From: Brachypodium distachyon
Taxonomy: Eukaryota > Streptophyta > Magnoliopsida > Poales > Poaceae
Length of the DNA: 64,000 bases
Assembly (NCBI RefSeq): GCF_000005505.3
Contig: NC_016134.3
Coordinates: 4,712,001-4,776,000, forward strand
Direction: 5' to 3'
Shown here: positions 32,211 through 44,100 of the stretch, in pieces
Layout of the letters: each line of letters opens with the position of its first letter
Position numbering within the stretch: position 1 is the first letter of the stretch
Made by a program: the position numbers and the translations under genes
Notes under the pieces: generated by a model
Told to the model about the DNA's origin: nothing
Seen by the model: only the letters and a program-made list of their open reading frames with translations
Database searches by the model: none

Positions 32211-32520
32211 TTCTTTTGTTGTTGTTCTGCCTGTCAAAGAAAACATGCGTTGGTTTGTATCCAAGTTAATGTTTGAGGATAATTCTTGTACTATTTAATA
32301 TCACTTTATATCTATATACTCTATATTTAGATACATTCATATTTAGACAAATTTGAGTCACTTACTTAACATGGGAAAGAGTGAGTATAAAAGTGTAGTT
32401 TTCTTTTGTTGTTGTTCTGCCTGTCAAAGAAAACATGCGTTGGTTTGTATCCAAGTTAATGTTTGAGGATAATTCTTGTACTATTTAATATCACATTTAT
32501 ATCTATATACTCTATATTTA
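32211..32520. repeat. 119-bp direct duplication flanking a Stowaway remnant
   Basis: 32211-32329 and 32401-32520 are identical except for one inserted base. The 71 bp between them carries the right half of a Stowaway element ('caaatttgagtcactta', then 'gggaaagagtgag'). This looks like a recent local slippage or unequal exchange. Confidence 0.85.
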
Positions 32521-32728
32521 ATATCTATTAATTACAGTTTGGATGGTTCATCCCCTCATTCACAACTAGACATCCTTTTTCTCCATATGGATCGCAAGAG
32601 CCAATGAATCCCACACATAGGCAACAAATTCCACACCTAAGGCAACTAACAAATAAAATATAGGATTCCCATGATTGTGCTCTTTGATTTTGTATCATTG
32701 TTTCTTAAAAAAACTTTTTTGGTTCATA

Positions 32729-32815
32729 CTCCCTCCGATCCATAATAAGTGTTGAAGTTTAGTACAAATATAATACAATTGTGTACTAAAACTCCTTATT
32801 ATGGATCGGAGGAAG
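32729..32815. mobile_element. Stowaway MITE, 87 bp
   Basis: CTCCCTCCGATCCATAATAA at the left and TTATTATGGATCGGAGGAAG at the right, flanked by TA. It forms a near-perfect hairpin. Confidence 0.9.
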
Positions 32816-33005
32816 TATTTTCAAAGGCTCGATTGGCTGCTAGTACATGAGTATTTGATGTTCATGACTATTATCTTCTTTTGTTTTACCTTACTATGGC
32901 TATTATGTGTTCTTGTATTACCTTGCAATTTAACAAAGTAAGATAAATGTAGAGCCGTTACTCTTCCGCAAGGGCCGAGGGGGTCTAAATCGGAAGTAAG
33001 TTCCC

Positions 33006-33046
33006 TGACGTAAAGCGGTCGTCCACCTTTCATTGACTTTACGTCA
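33006..33046. repeat. Palindromic TGACGTAAAG element
   Basis: TGACGTAAAG (33006-33015) and CTTTACGTCA (33037-33046) are perfect inverted repeats separated by 21 bp. Each arm holds a TGACG/ACGT bZIP core. It lies 450 bp beyond the GRX-E stop. Confidence 0.55.
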
Positions 33047-33497
33047 AGGCATCCACCTCCGTCTATACCTAGATATATCGCCATCTTTCTTGTCTTCAAC
33101 GTTGATCGCCGACTCTATATATCCGCGTGACTCTCATTTGCAGGATGAACACAAGACCTACCACTCAATGACCAGCCATCGACATATGGATGTATGAGGT
33201 GGCCACCTAGGCTAGGATGCATATAAAAGTAGGGTTTTATGCGGAAGGCTTTCTGGCCTTAGTGTTAAATCTGTCGTGGACAAGTAGCCAGGGTCTCAAC
33301 CTTGGTTGGCATCCTTGAAAGATCATATATTAGGATCGGTAAGATTGATAGTGACACGCACATACTTGATTGCAATAATTCTTCAATTGCGGCAAGACCA
33401 GATGTATATGTGTCTCATGGGCATACAATAACGCGAATGTGCATGCACGTACTCTGGCATTTTCATTACTTCGTGTCATTTAGCTAGAGCAATGCAA

Positions 33498-33827
33498 CTA
33501 TGAAAAGTTGTACACTTGAAATGTGCACATATATTTGTTAACTAGCATAGGTACGAGCTCACCACCGAGATGCAGAGACATGATCTTGCTCGTCCCACCG
33601 ACTAGCTTCCCGCCGCCGAACTCTACCGGGACAGGCGGGCCCTTGCCGAGAAGCTTGAGGAGGGCTCTCTCCATCTCCTTTCCCCTAGGGTCATTGTCTA
33701 ACTCGTGCACTAGAGCATTGACCCCGAGGTCGCAGAAGAGGCACGACACAGTGTGGCACATGCAACAGGAGCTCAGGGTGAAGATCACCACTGCCCGCTC
33801 CGACGCCAGCTTCATCACGCGGTCCAT
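33498..33827 (-). CDS. CC-type glutaredoxin with altered core and replaced C-terminus, GRX-E
   Basis: Open frame of 109 aa. Residues 1 to about 60 match GRX-D, with the active site SSCCMCHTV intact. Two departures follow. The conserved [13 protein letters not shown] segment reads [13 protein letters not shown]. After LGGELVPML the protein continues [14 protein letters not shown] and stops, so the usual tail ending GALWL is gone. The new tail comes from DNA that in GRX-D lies about 300 bp beyond the stop, so a deletion has fused the reading frame to former 3' flank. Promoter TATA, leader core and distal block are retained. ALWL is tied to co-repressor and TGA functions, so this copy is probably altered or dying. 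The frame is still open. Confidence 0.8.
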   Translation of the reverse strand: MDRVMKLASERAVVIFTLSSCCMCHTVSCLFCDLGVNALVHELDNDPRGKEMERALLKLLGKGPPVPVEFGGGKLVGGTSKIMSLHLGGELVPMLVNKYMCTFQVYNFS

Positions 33828-33973
33828 TCGATCTGCCTTCTAATGTTCAATTGTGTGCGAAACTCGATCTATAAGTGTGTTTTGATTGTAGGGAACTTTG
33901 AAATACCCTAGAGCTAACCTTTGGGTAGCTATTTCTAGTTCTTGCTAGTGAGATATGATTGTGCAAGAAACTT

Positions 33974-34014
33974 GGATGGTTTCCTTCACAACTTGCGGCT
34001 TAATTCCTTTTTAT
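33974..34014 (-). promoter_or_regulatory. GRX-E core promoter: TATA box and partial leader motif
   Basis: TATAAAAAGG at about 34005-34014 (minus), then GAAACCATCC at about 33974-33985. This is the weakest leader match among the four copies that share it. Confidence 0.55.
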
Positions 34015-34329
34015 AGAGCTATACAAAAGGTGTTGAAAATCTATACTAGGATTTCCTTCACAATTTGGAATATATGTATCCTTTTATTCTTTTTTTTTGC
34101 GGAAGCTGGAATATGTAACAAGTGCAGGTAGGAAGTGTTTGGAACAAACCAGTATGTGTGTTGTACTTTGCATGTTTCTGGAAAAATTGTGAAAGCTTTT
34201 CCTACGTAGCTAGGACCATGCATGCATACAAAGCAAGGCTTTGACTTGGATCGACGAGAATAGAATTAATCGTGAAAGCAGATTGGTATATATGCATGCA
34301 AGAGATCAATTTGGATATATAATGCCCTG

Positions 34330-34405
34330 AAGCCGTCTTTTGATCAATAGGGGACCAAAGAATATTTGAATAACTTTTGTGTTGACCTAGAGGGCATATC
34401 TCATA
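34330..34405 (-). promoter_or_regulatory. Conserved distal upstream block of GRX-E
   Basis: 'gatcaataggggaccaaag', 'aatatttgaataac' and 'gttgacctagagggc', matching the blocks upstream of GRX-A, GRX-B and GRX-D. Confidence 0.45.
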
Positions 34406-34489
34406 TGTATGCCTATGGGCATGCATCGTGATTCTTGGTTTTGAATGGATTTGGCTGGTTAATCTGTGTTCAATATTCCACATTCATTG

Positions 34490-36390
34490 TGCAAATTTTA
34501 TTTAAATTTGAATTAAAAGTTCAAATAAATTCCTTTGGTGTAATTTAGAATTCCTTGCCATAAAATTTGGTTTATATAATTTGAGGATTTTGTTGAGGAT
34601 GAAAGATCGGATTAAAGTTAAATTGATTACTAAAATATTTTTAGTTATGTAAAATTCAATCGTAACAATAATCTGGTAATTAATTTGACATTTTTTTAGT
34701 ATATTGCAGAATAGTTTTAGAATTTTTTTGGAGGGGCAACTATAACTGAAATTGAACTAAAGTTGTGGAGGACTTCAAATTACATTAGATTCAATTTTAT
34801 TACATACCAAACCCAAATTTGTGTATATAATTAATGTAGAATATAAGTAGGAGGTTTGGGGAAAAGAATATATTTAAAACTAACGTATGCTATAACCCTA
34901 TGATTTTTTTATGTAAATATCATTGAATTTGGAGTTAAAACAGGGGATATATATGATATTTTAAAGTTAATTAGTATGGAAAATCCTAAAATTAGTTCCT
35001 AGTATTTTGTGACTGCCCATGGTCTTGACAAATTAGATTGACCTACGAAGTAGATGTCCCATGTTAGAGAGGTAAAATATGAAATAAACTTATTAAATAG
35101 GTAACGTGAATTCTTAAATGAGGTAACATACTATCATTGGGTTAATATCATCTAATTACATTTTTCAGTAAAAGATTTCAAAATCTTACTTTTTAAAATT
35201 TTGTCATTATCTTCATTTTACTGGTATTGTTTTATTCCTATTTCTTCTCATGTCCAATTTGTTATGGTTTCTCTATTTTTATATTCTTTCAATAATACTT
35301 TCCATTTATTTTTACCTTTGATTCCAATCCCTAATTATTGCTTCTGTATCTGCTGCTGTTATGATTTTCTCTTCCACATATGTAAACACTTTGTCATCTT
35401 AAAAATTGGCGCTTTTGTGTCACCAACTTTCTTTCGAGTTTAGGGGTGCTTTATGTACAAGCAGTATTACAGAGGGTGAATTGAACATTAGGCTCAAACC
35501 CGACTTCAGATGGGTAATGCGCAGTTGTGCACTTGTCTCTAATAGGATTCAGTTAGTAGTTTTCATCTCCTTTATACTTTTTATAGAAAGACTGTAAGGG
35601 AGACTCATGCAGCATAATCCTGAACACCAGGATTTAAACCCTGGTGGATGGAGTCATGCACTCACAACTACACTACTACACCAAGAGGTGTTTCACTCTC
35701 CTTCTTCTACTTTATATGTAGTCCGGAAGGTAACGAACATAGACATTTCAACAATATAAGACTTACCTGACGAGAGATGCCAATTCATGACTTTTGAGGT
35801 ATTGTGGAGTTTATTAGGCCACCTGACAACCAGTATACAATGGTGTCACCCCACATTTGGGACTAGTTAGCGTGGGCTCTAATGGTATCTTTTTTCTGAC
35901 TTAACGAAAGGGCAGTGCTCAGCGAACAAACAGTGTTGGCTTCCGAGATCGCACTATTTGAGAAAAATGAAAATTATATTTCTAAGTTTTAAAAAATTCT
36001 GAAAAAAGGATCTAGTGTAAACATTGATGAAATCTATACTGCCTTAATTTGCGATCTGTAATTTTTTTAACAAATTTGTAAATCTCTAATAGTAAAATGT
36101 AGACCTATTTGAAACATACAAATTTGTTATTTTTTTACTGATCACAAATTAACATGTTTCTTCACGAAAGTTTGTAAGTGTATAGTTTCCATCTATGTAA
36201 ACCTGGAGAAAAAATTCAGAATTTTTTAAAACTTAAAAATATGATTTTTCTTTTCCCCCAAAAATTGGGATCCATAGATCCCGGGAGCCAAATGCCATGT
36301 TTCTCAAACAAATATATAACAAATTATTGAGGGGTATCGTTTTGCAGTAAAAAGTACTAATTAATGGGTGAAAATAGATTTCCCCGATAA
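34490..36390. other. About 1.8-kb AT-rich insertion specific to the GRX-E unit
   Basis: The flanking sequence on both sides matches the GRX-D unit (23.78 and 23.9 kb), where only about 100 bp separates the same landmarks. The extra DNA is AT-rich and holds a SINE-like element at 35583-35690. I could not find ends or a target duplication for the whole insertion. Confidence 0.5.
35583..35690 (-). mobile_element. tRNA-derived SINE-like element
   Basis: On the minus strand TGGTGTAGTAG (35673-35683) fits an RNA polymerase III A box. GGTTTAAATCC (35630-35640) fits a B box with the usual GGTTCGAATCC degenerated. The 3' part ends in 'cccttacagtctttctat' plus A/T-rich tail, like grass SINEs. It does not fold as a tRNA gene. 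Confidence 0.55.
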
Positions 36391-36649
36391 TGTTAAGACC
36401 AGTTAGTGCACCAGGTTGAATTCGGGAAGAGAAGGTCTGTGAAACTCATCATCTGAGGTGTATGTACTCATATTATCATGAAGGTCAAGTCAATGGGGAG
36501 ATTTCATCATGAAGTTACAAGGCAGGTTTATTAAGATTTCTCTCTTCTTTTTATCCTTTGGTCATATCCAACGAGAAAAAAGAAGAAGGAACTAAAGCAT
36601 AACAGTGAAGATACTCACAATCACTTCACTGAGGAAAATCAAAATCACA

Positions 36650-37970
36650 TACCATACTATACATGCATACTCCATCAGGATCAATTGCTAATAGTTCAGT
36701 ACGTCGTTGCAGATATTGATGAACAACCTTGCACGAGGTGTTGCCACCAAAAACATGTGGGCGACGACAAGAAACGTGTCGACAACGATGCGAGATGCCC
36801 ATATAGTACGGAGAATGCTTTGCTTGTAGGGAAACCACCTACTGTACTGATCTGGTATCTAAATTCTGGCAACCGGCTATGTCACCACTTGTTCAGAATA
36901 GCATCCATGGAGGTCTCATTACCCACACTACCCGTATCTGTAGGCACAGAATCTGTCCAACTTGCCTGCTTTCCCTCTGCAGATTTAGTAGTTTCTGCTT
37001 TGTGATCCTCCATCACTGTCATCATCGTTGGCCTGGCATATTAGATATGAGGCGCCACGATGCCGACGACCGTGCAGTCCTAGTTTTCTATTTGACATCC
37101 TCACCGAATCTATCCTAGAACAAAACTCTGCTGAAGCAAGGAAAGTTCAGATAGAAAGAAATGCTGCTTGTGGTGGCACCACACAGTTGCTACATGTAGG
37201 GTGTTGCAGGCATCTGCAAAAAAGTAAGTATATATTATCTCATCCTCTTTTATATATTTTTCTCCTGTTTTGATGCATGACGCAAACAGCCTGGCACGTC
37301 CAAGCACATAAGGATGGATACATATCTTGATAGAGACATGCTTATCTAGATCTGCCATGATACTCTTCACCTGGAAAATAAAGCTAGTGTTCTGTAGAGC
37401 AATCTCCATAGCTCCTCAAGAATCACATGGTTCTTCATTAATTCTTGGCTCCTCACCTTCTCAAGGGCTGGCCTTGGCTCCTACACGAGTGATGTGTAGG
37501 CTACCTCTTAACATAAAATACATGCTGTAATTTACTAGAAAGAACAATGTGTAGTTTACCTCTTCTGATCAAATCTATGCTGCACTTCACTACAAAACAA
37601 CAGAAACTATGATGTTTGCATGAGTTTAACAGGACGTGTACTTGGACCAGTTCTAGCCACTACATTGTGCGTACATTTTTAGTCCTTGTCGCAGACATAG
37701 CTAAGGGCTTTTTTTATCTCGATTTCCTCATCTTCTCTTAAGTACAAGATGTGTGACAGCGTACATTTGAGTAGTATGTGTTCAGATAAATAAATAATAC
37801 TGTGTGTGCTTAATTATGATTCTTTGATATGTGCATCACAAGACCTAATCTATAGCCCTACATTGCTGCTATATGCCAACCTTGTTGTGCTGACACTTAA
37901 GAGGATCATATGCCACTGGTGAAAGTGGAAGACCAGGCTGTGCCAGTTTATTCTTTGATAAGGATGAGAG
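36650..37970 (-). other. Co-duplicated block of unknown function, copy 4
   Basis: Closest relative of copy 3. Minus-strand islands: AAGGTGAGGAGCC after an EPRPALEK-like segment, whose acceptor is changed to GTGTAG (about 37445-37490); VKSIMADLDKHVS after TTTCCAG (about 37330-37375); ATGCCTGCAACACCC after TTTTGCAG (about 37195-37220); and KAETTKSAEGKQASWTDSV (about 36945-37010). The end block 'cacttaagaggatcatatgcc' is at about 37886. Substitutions between copies 3 and 4 partly keep the KA(E)-x-x-x-KSAE-x-KQASW-x-DSV pattern. Confidence 0.4.
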
Positions 37971-38199
37971 ATGCTTTGCCTGGAAACAAAACCAGGCATG
38001 TTTAACTAGTGGTCTCATCTAATCCTAACCTTTCACTTGCATCCTACCCATTTTTAAGGATGTAATCCAATTTGCACACTGGAGGCAGAAGTTGACGCCT
38101 ATTAGATGAAGAATGCCCCTTTTAAAAGAAAGAATGCCCTTGAACTATGTTATCCACACATCTCTTTTTATATGACATATTGATTTACATGCACAATGT

Positions 38200-38420
38200 T
38201 TACATTTCTTTTTTGACTGAAACAGCAGGGGAAATGCAGATTCAATAAGAATACAGAGTTACAAATGTCTATAAGAGCCGGTTTCTATATATCAAGGTCT
38301 GCGCGGAAAAAAGAGGTTCGCTCAAACAGAAGGAAAAGGTTAATTATCAATGGCTCGACTGTTGACAGACTTTAGTTTTGGTCCTTGGTCTTCAGCAGAA
38401 CAGATCAGAAACCATTAATT
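38200..38420. repeat. Retroposon-like repeat, right copy (pairs with 25.78-26.2 kb)
   Basis: 'gagttacaaatgtctataagagc', 'aggttcgctcaaacag' and 'gtccttggtcttc' match the 25.8-26.05 kb repeat. Confidence 0.4.
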
Positions 38421-38469
38421 AAACATTAAGTGATCGAAATTACCTACTGCATAAACACAACACCAGAAC

Positions 38470-39319
38470 TCTCCCCAGCAAAATCACGGGTTGGAGAATT
38501 GATCCAGATTTCAAAAGATGATACCAGCTTCCTGCATCAATCTATCATCTCCATGCCTAACTCATCCCAAAATATAATGCAATCCACGTAATGTACGTTA
38601 ATGAGTACAGAAATCAAATAGCAAGCAGGAAAAACTGATGGGTTGCCACTTGCCAGTTGCCACAATCATGAGAGAGAGTATCAAACAGAACTAACTGGCA
38701 TAGAAATATGGGTGTACGTAAAAAAACCTAGCATAGAAATATGCATTCGTCAATGTGTCGTGGGTGAAATACCTGGCAACCTATGAGGCCTCTGCTCCCT
38801 CCACTGACCTCCACCCTACAGGAGTCCCCTGCGCAGCCATCGGGCAAGGACCTCTCACGTAGCATGGACCAACTAGTGGACCGGCTCTTCAAGCCTGCCT
38901 CCTAATAAGGGGTAGCAGATTGAAGCTCCTCCAATGCTGCACAACCAGAGGGGTTTGGCCACAGACCTTCCTTCTCGACATCACCCAACCTGCAACGACA
39001 AGAACATCAATTTCTTTTAGCCCAGAATGGGTCATGCTGAATGTAACAGAGGAGACCTGCTTACCCTGTAGATGGAACAATCAGGTCCATGTTGAGGCTG
39101 TCCACCATCGGTAACCTTCTGGGCCTCTTTGCAGTGTAGTGACGAGGTGATCGAACAGAAAAGCATCATGAATTCCTACCTGATTAATAGCCTATTCAAA
39201 TAAGTTAGAATTCCTACATGTCCAATTAATGGTCCAGCCAACAAACTACAGCCCACTAAGTCTGTACATATATATACGATCTGGCACCCACTAGTACTAG
39301 ATGCACTCATCGTTTGGAA

Positions 39320-39366
<47 letters not shown>

Positions 39367-40560
39367 GTTATTACTTCATGCATCCCGCTGGACCTGATTG
39401 TCACTCGAGTGCCTGACCGGGCAAAAACTCCACTCATAATATTGTGTACTTACGCAATGTGCAAATTCAGCAATGTTTGGTTTCACTATAGCAATTTCTA
39501 CAATTCAAACAGTTGTATGCCATGTCCAGCTCAACGGAACAAGCAAGGCACAATGTAAGGCTTGTACATGGCGAGATTTGTTGGTCTATCACTGATTAGA
39601 ATTTGGATATTAGTGAATCACTATATGAGACAAGCTTCGACTTTTGACCTGACTACTAGGTTCAACAGTAATTTCCATAGAAGAACAAGGCATGTTCCTA
39701 CAAATTAGAAGGAAGAAAGTGACCAAAACTAAACTTACTCTTTGTCTTATAAAATTGCGCTTGAAGTTTCTGAGGATCTATCATCACAGCAAGGGAAGTC
39801 CTAGCAGTCCCTGTGACAATTGGAGATTTGATCAACTAAATAGCACAACTAATGGTACAGTTAAAAAGCAGTAGTAGCAATTATGAATCTAAGGGACCTA
39901 AAAATATATCTCAAACCATGACAGTTGCTTTGAACAGGAACTTGCTATTCTACAATTCAACTATGAATCAATATATCCAAGATTAACCTGCTAGATTGCT
40001 CACTAAAAATTATGTCTGGCAAAATCCAAATCTTTCCATTGCCTCCCTAAACAAATGGTGGAACCTGGAACCAAAAGAAAGATACATAAATGTACAAGGC
40101 ACCAGGCAGGCATGCAACCTACCAGGCACTGTCACAAATTCAGAACCCACACCCAATCTTAATGAACTACAGACCTGAAACAGATAATTCTCAGTTGTCG
40201 CTGTATATATACCCACAGAAAAGCTAACAAATACAAGTTTGCTTTACAAGTTGCTAGCAAATAGATATGAAACCCAATGGCAAAAAGTAATGCATTCTGG
40301 AGCAGCAACCAAGCAACATTCTCATGACTTCACCTTTTTTCAGTCAACAGGAACTGCAGCGGTATCAAATCTTCCCATGTTTTAGTTACTCCAGTGAAAT
40401 CACCAGAAAAGGAATTCATTGAAAGATGATACTTCAAAAATCCAAAATGTTGTCACAAGTATCCTTTGTACTGGAACTGCAGTATTACATTAGAGCAACA
40501 TTGCAAGTATATCACGGTCGCGAAGTACTGAAAAAAAATAATATAATCTGCCATCTTGAA
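38470..40560. repeat. Segmental duplication, right copy (pairs with 27.53-28.45 kb)
   Basis: Matches the left copy at its start (38470-38660) and from about 39900 to 40556. The extra 1.1 kb between holds a GC-richer patch at 38780-39120 and a TAA microsatellite. In that patch the plus strand reads KDLSRSMDQLVDRLFKPAS then stop, a gene-fragment-like piece I cannot identify. Confidence 0.6.
39319..39366. repeat. (TAA)n microsatellite
   Basis: About 15 uninterrupted ATA/TAA triplets. Likely length-variable among individuals. Confidence 0.95.
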
Positions 40561-40581
40561 CAATCAGACCACGTGGTCATG

Positions 40582-40801
40582 TTAGTGTTCATCAAATTGG
40601 GATTTGTTCCTTTTGATCAACTCCGAAGCCGCAGCCCACCTTCTGAGTTGAAAATGGCACGACATAAATCTACTGCAGTCGAACATATCATCCAAAGCGC
40701 CTCCCGGCAGAAAACCCTTCTTTGAACTATGCTCATGCATCTTCTCCTCAGTTATTTGTTTTGACTCTGAGCTTCTTGCTCTTTTCTCAGTTCACATACA
40801 T
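40582..40801 (-). other. Unidentified protein-like open frame downstream of the DRM gene
   Basis: The minus-strand frame is open from a stop near 40802 to TAA at 40582-40584. It reads EEKMHEHSSKKGFLPGGALD, continues DMFDCSRFMSCHFQLRRW and AAASELIKRNKSQFDEH, then stops. Composition and the compact W/F/C pattern look like real protein rather than chance. It begins exactly where the segmental duplication ends and lies 330 bp past the DRM stop. I do not recognise the family. It may be the last exon or surviving piece of a gene, and no partner exon was confirmed. Confidence 0.35.
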
Positions 40802-41129
40802 CAGTATAAATCAGGCTAATGAAAAAAATAATCCAGACTCACATTTAGTACCTGTTTCTGAGAGTTGGTGATGTCAGGTAAACAAGTTTGGAGTTGAGAA
40901 TGAAATTAGACCCTGAAAAGAGCTGAAGGGACCAGGTACACTTTCTTCAAATAAAGATGAGAATATTCTAAATGAGTTAACAAGAACAACAACAAATTAT
41001 ATTGCTAAAGGTTCATGTGATCTGTCTCCCAGATAAACATCCTCATGAACCCAGTGTTTGAACTTTAGATCAAGTTGTTGTTACTAAAGATAACTACTAA
41101 ATGATAAAACAGGCACTTCGATAATTAGG

Positions 41130-44100
41130 CTACATCCCCGCCATAACATCCTTGACAGTATCCAGAATCCTGGGGTAGTGGTAGAACAGAGAAGAGTGTT
41201 CGCCCTCCAAGCCATCTCGGTGGTGGCGGTTGCTGCCGGCAAGGTTGTTGCATGGGCTTCCCCCGATAATCAAGTCAAAGCCGCCAAATCTTCGAATGAA
41301 TGATCTAATTTTATCACTAGTGAAAGACTGCACGTCAGGAATCTCAATCAATGTGCCTGTCTGAGTCTGATCCCACCAACCCCTCAAAATCCTCCTATTC
41401 ACTTCAGAAATCTCTACAGAAACAACTGTCTTCATGTGGATACCAAGTCTGTGGAGAGCTACCTCTCCTCCTCCAATACCGGTGAACAAAGAGAGCACAT
41501 TCAGGCCATTGGGAAATATGTCCCTCAGAACTGACAAATGGTAAGCAACCGTATCAACTTGGAATGAATTGCCAAGACATTTGTACCTCGCTGTCTTGCC
41601 GATTCCCCTTGTGTGGTCCCTTGGGTAACCAAGTAGGTATTCCATCTCATCAGGCTCCAAAGGAGCGACCTTGTTCTTGCCAACCCAGACAAGATTCCAT
41701 TTCCTACACTCATGCATGACATATTTCTGCACATGTAGAGGTGGTGGATCGCCTGACCTTGCAAGAGCACATTGGATCCGCTCTGTCAACTTAGCACTTG
41801 ACACACATGTCTGCACGCAGTTGAGCTGTCTTCTTGGGTCCCATGAAGGCCACCACTTCTTATAATGAGGGAAGGCCTCAAATATGGTCTTTGGAGGGAG
41901 GGGAAGGAGAGGTGACCTGTTCTCAATTGGCAGATTATGGACGTAACCTCTTTTCCTGGCAGTTGCACACATGTACTTAGAATCCACAAACTCTGGCGCG
42001 ATGTCATATAGGTTTCTTGAAATAATTGTCCACACGCCTTTTGGAGCTAGGGCCACATTTTCATAATAGAAAAAAGGAGGTCCAGTAGCTTGTTTGGGAA
42101 GCCTTCTACTGACTGAAGGTAGCCTTGCAGTAGGCAGACTAAACCCAACCATCGGATTAGGGAGAGGCATAAGTTCTTCATGGCACTCAGAAGGTCGATT
42201 TCCTTGTGCTCCACCTCCATATTGCTTCCTCTTTTTTTTGTTTCTTCTCCCTCCAAAGGAATCACACACCTGCATATACACAAATCTCATGTCATTGCAT
42301 CAAATAAAAGAATGAACAGTTTTCTTATTCAAATGTATAATCAATACCTCATGATGAGATGAGTTCCTAGAATTACAATCCCCTGCAGCCTGTGATGCAT
42401 AGATCGAATCAACTAATACAGTGAGAGCGGCATCCACACCTAGAAAAATTCAATGAAAAATATACAGCATAAGATGCAGTTTCCATCAAAGCATGATTAA
42501 TAAAGTAATAATCCATAATAGAGGCAGACCACATCTAACAATAGCCATATTTGATTCATCTTCAGGAAAGCCCATATCCACTAAGGACTTGATCTTCTTG
42601 TCGTGCTCTGACATCTCTTGTAGAAAATCCTACACAAAAACACAGCAGCAACACATATTAGGATGCATTTGCTACATCTCACTGTCGTTTATGATAACTG
42701 AATGGCTACACATAAATAGTGACATAAAACTGCAGTGATGCCTACGATACGAGGCAAGGAAAATAAGGGAGGCTACGGCACATTACTGCTCAAGAAATGA
42801 ATAGCATGGACTACCCAAGAAACAAGAGAAAGAAATGATCAAGAATTAAATCAATGAGATAACTTAGGAACTCAACTTGTCATTCTCCAATGTTTGGGAA
42901 TGACAATAATATAGTACTCCCTTCGATCCATAATAAGTGTCTCAGATTTTGTACTAACTTAGTACAAAGTTGTACTAAAGCTGAGACACTTATTATGGAT
43001 CAGAGGGAGTAATACATATGGCTCATGGCTTACACTTGGCATAGCTACCTACACTAGCAATATGATTTACTCTTAGCATTTTAACTCAAAGTCTTGTAAT
43101 AAATATTGAAATGCATAGCTAAAAAGAAAATGAGTGGTGCTTAAATAGAACTAAATTTGCTGAATCATCATGATCACATAAATCGTGAAAGTGATTGTTG
43201 ATTGTGTAGCTCCGGATTTCCCATTCGCAGCATACAAAATTATCCAATCAAAATGTCTCTTATGAACAAAATTCGAGGGCTTAAACTAAGAAACCACCCT
43301 TCAGTTGAAATAACCCAGAGTTATTTCATACCAGCTACTAAAAACAAATTAAACAGACCAACAAGGCAGAATTCCCATATATCGTCTTACATATAATCAA
43401 AGAATTCCCAATTATCAAGCTGAGGATACAGAATCATCTACCTCATCACCAGAACTATCAAAATTGGGCTCCCCACCATCAGCATCATCTTCGTCATCCC
43501 AGTCTTCAGAATCAAGATCACCATCATCGTCATCTTCAACACTCTGGGGTGCACAGCCCAAAGTAGAGCAGTTACCCACTGTAGGGTCCTCACCTAGTAC
43601 CTGCATTTCACATGAGCGATTGTAACTTCCAGTCCTTCCCACCATGCGCAGAGCATGTAAAATAAACTCAGTAATACAAGCACATGACAAATACCTTGTA
43701 CGTGAGGAGAAGTTCGAGCAATGCGTTTGCATCATTATGCCCTGAAAGCAAAAGCATCGGTTGAAACAGAAGGTGCAAAGTGCAAACACAAACAAGAACA
43801 AATAAATGAAAATTGATCACTTTAGTATTACCAATCTCCTTGATAGCCTTCAGGACCATCTCCTTTGGGAAACCCATTCCCACATATTCCTCAACTAAAG
43901 AAGTAGACGGTGCATCCCCATTAGCCCACCCATTAGCATCCTTTAGACAGTTGCATGAACAAACAAACATTATGTCCTGAATAGCTTATGTACTGAAAGA
44001 TATGATTTTATATCATTTACTACTTGCCATACCGTGGACGGGCCAGGAGCATCAAAGTTCCTCAACACTGGAGCTGACGAGGGCTCAGCCTCATTATCAC

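Noticed and set aside
35625..35690. Possible tRNA gene
   Set aside because: A and B boxes are present but no acceptor or anticodon stem can be formed. A SINE fits better.
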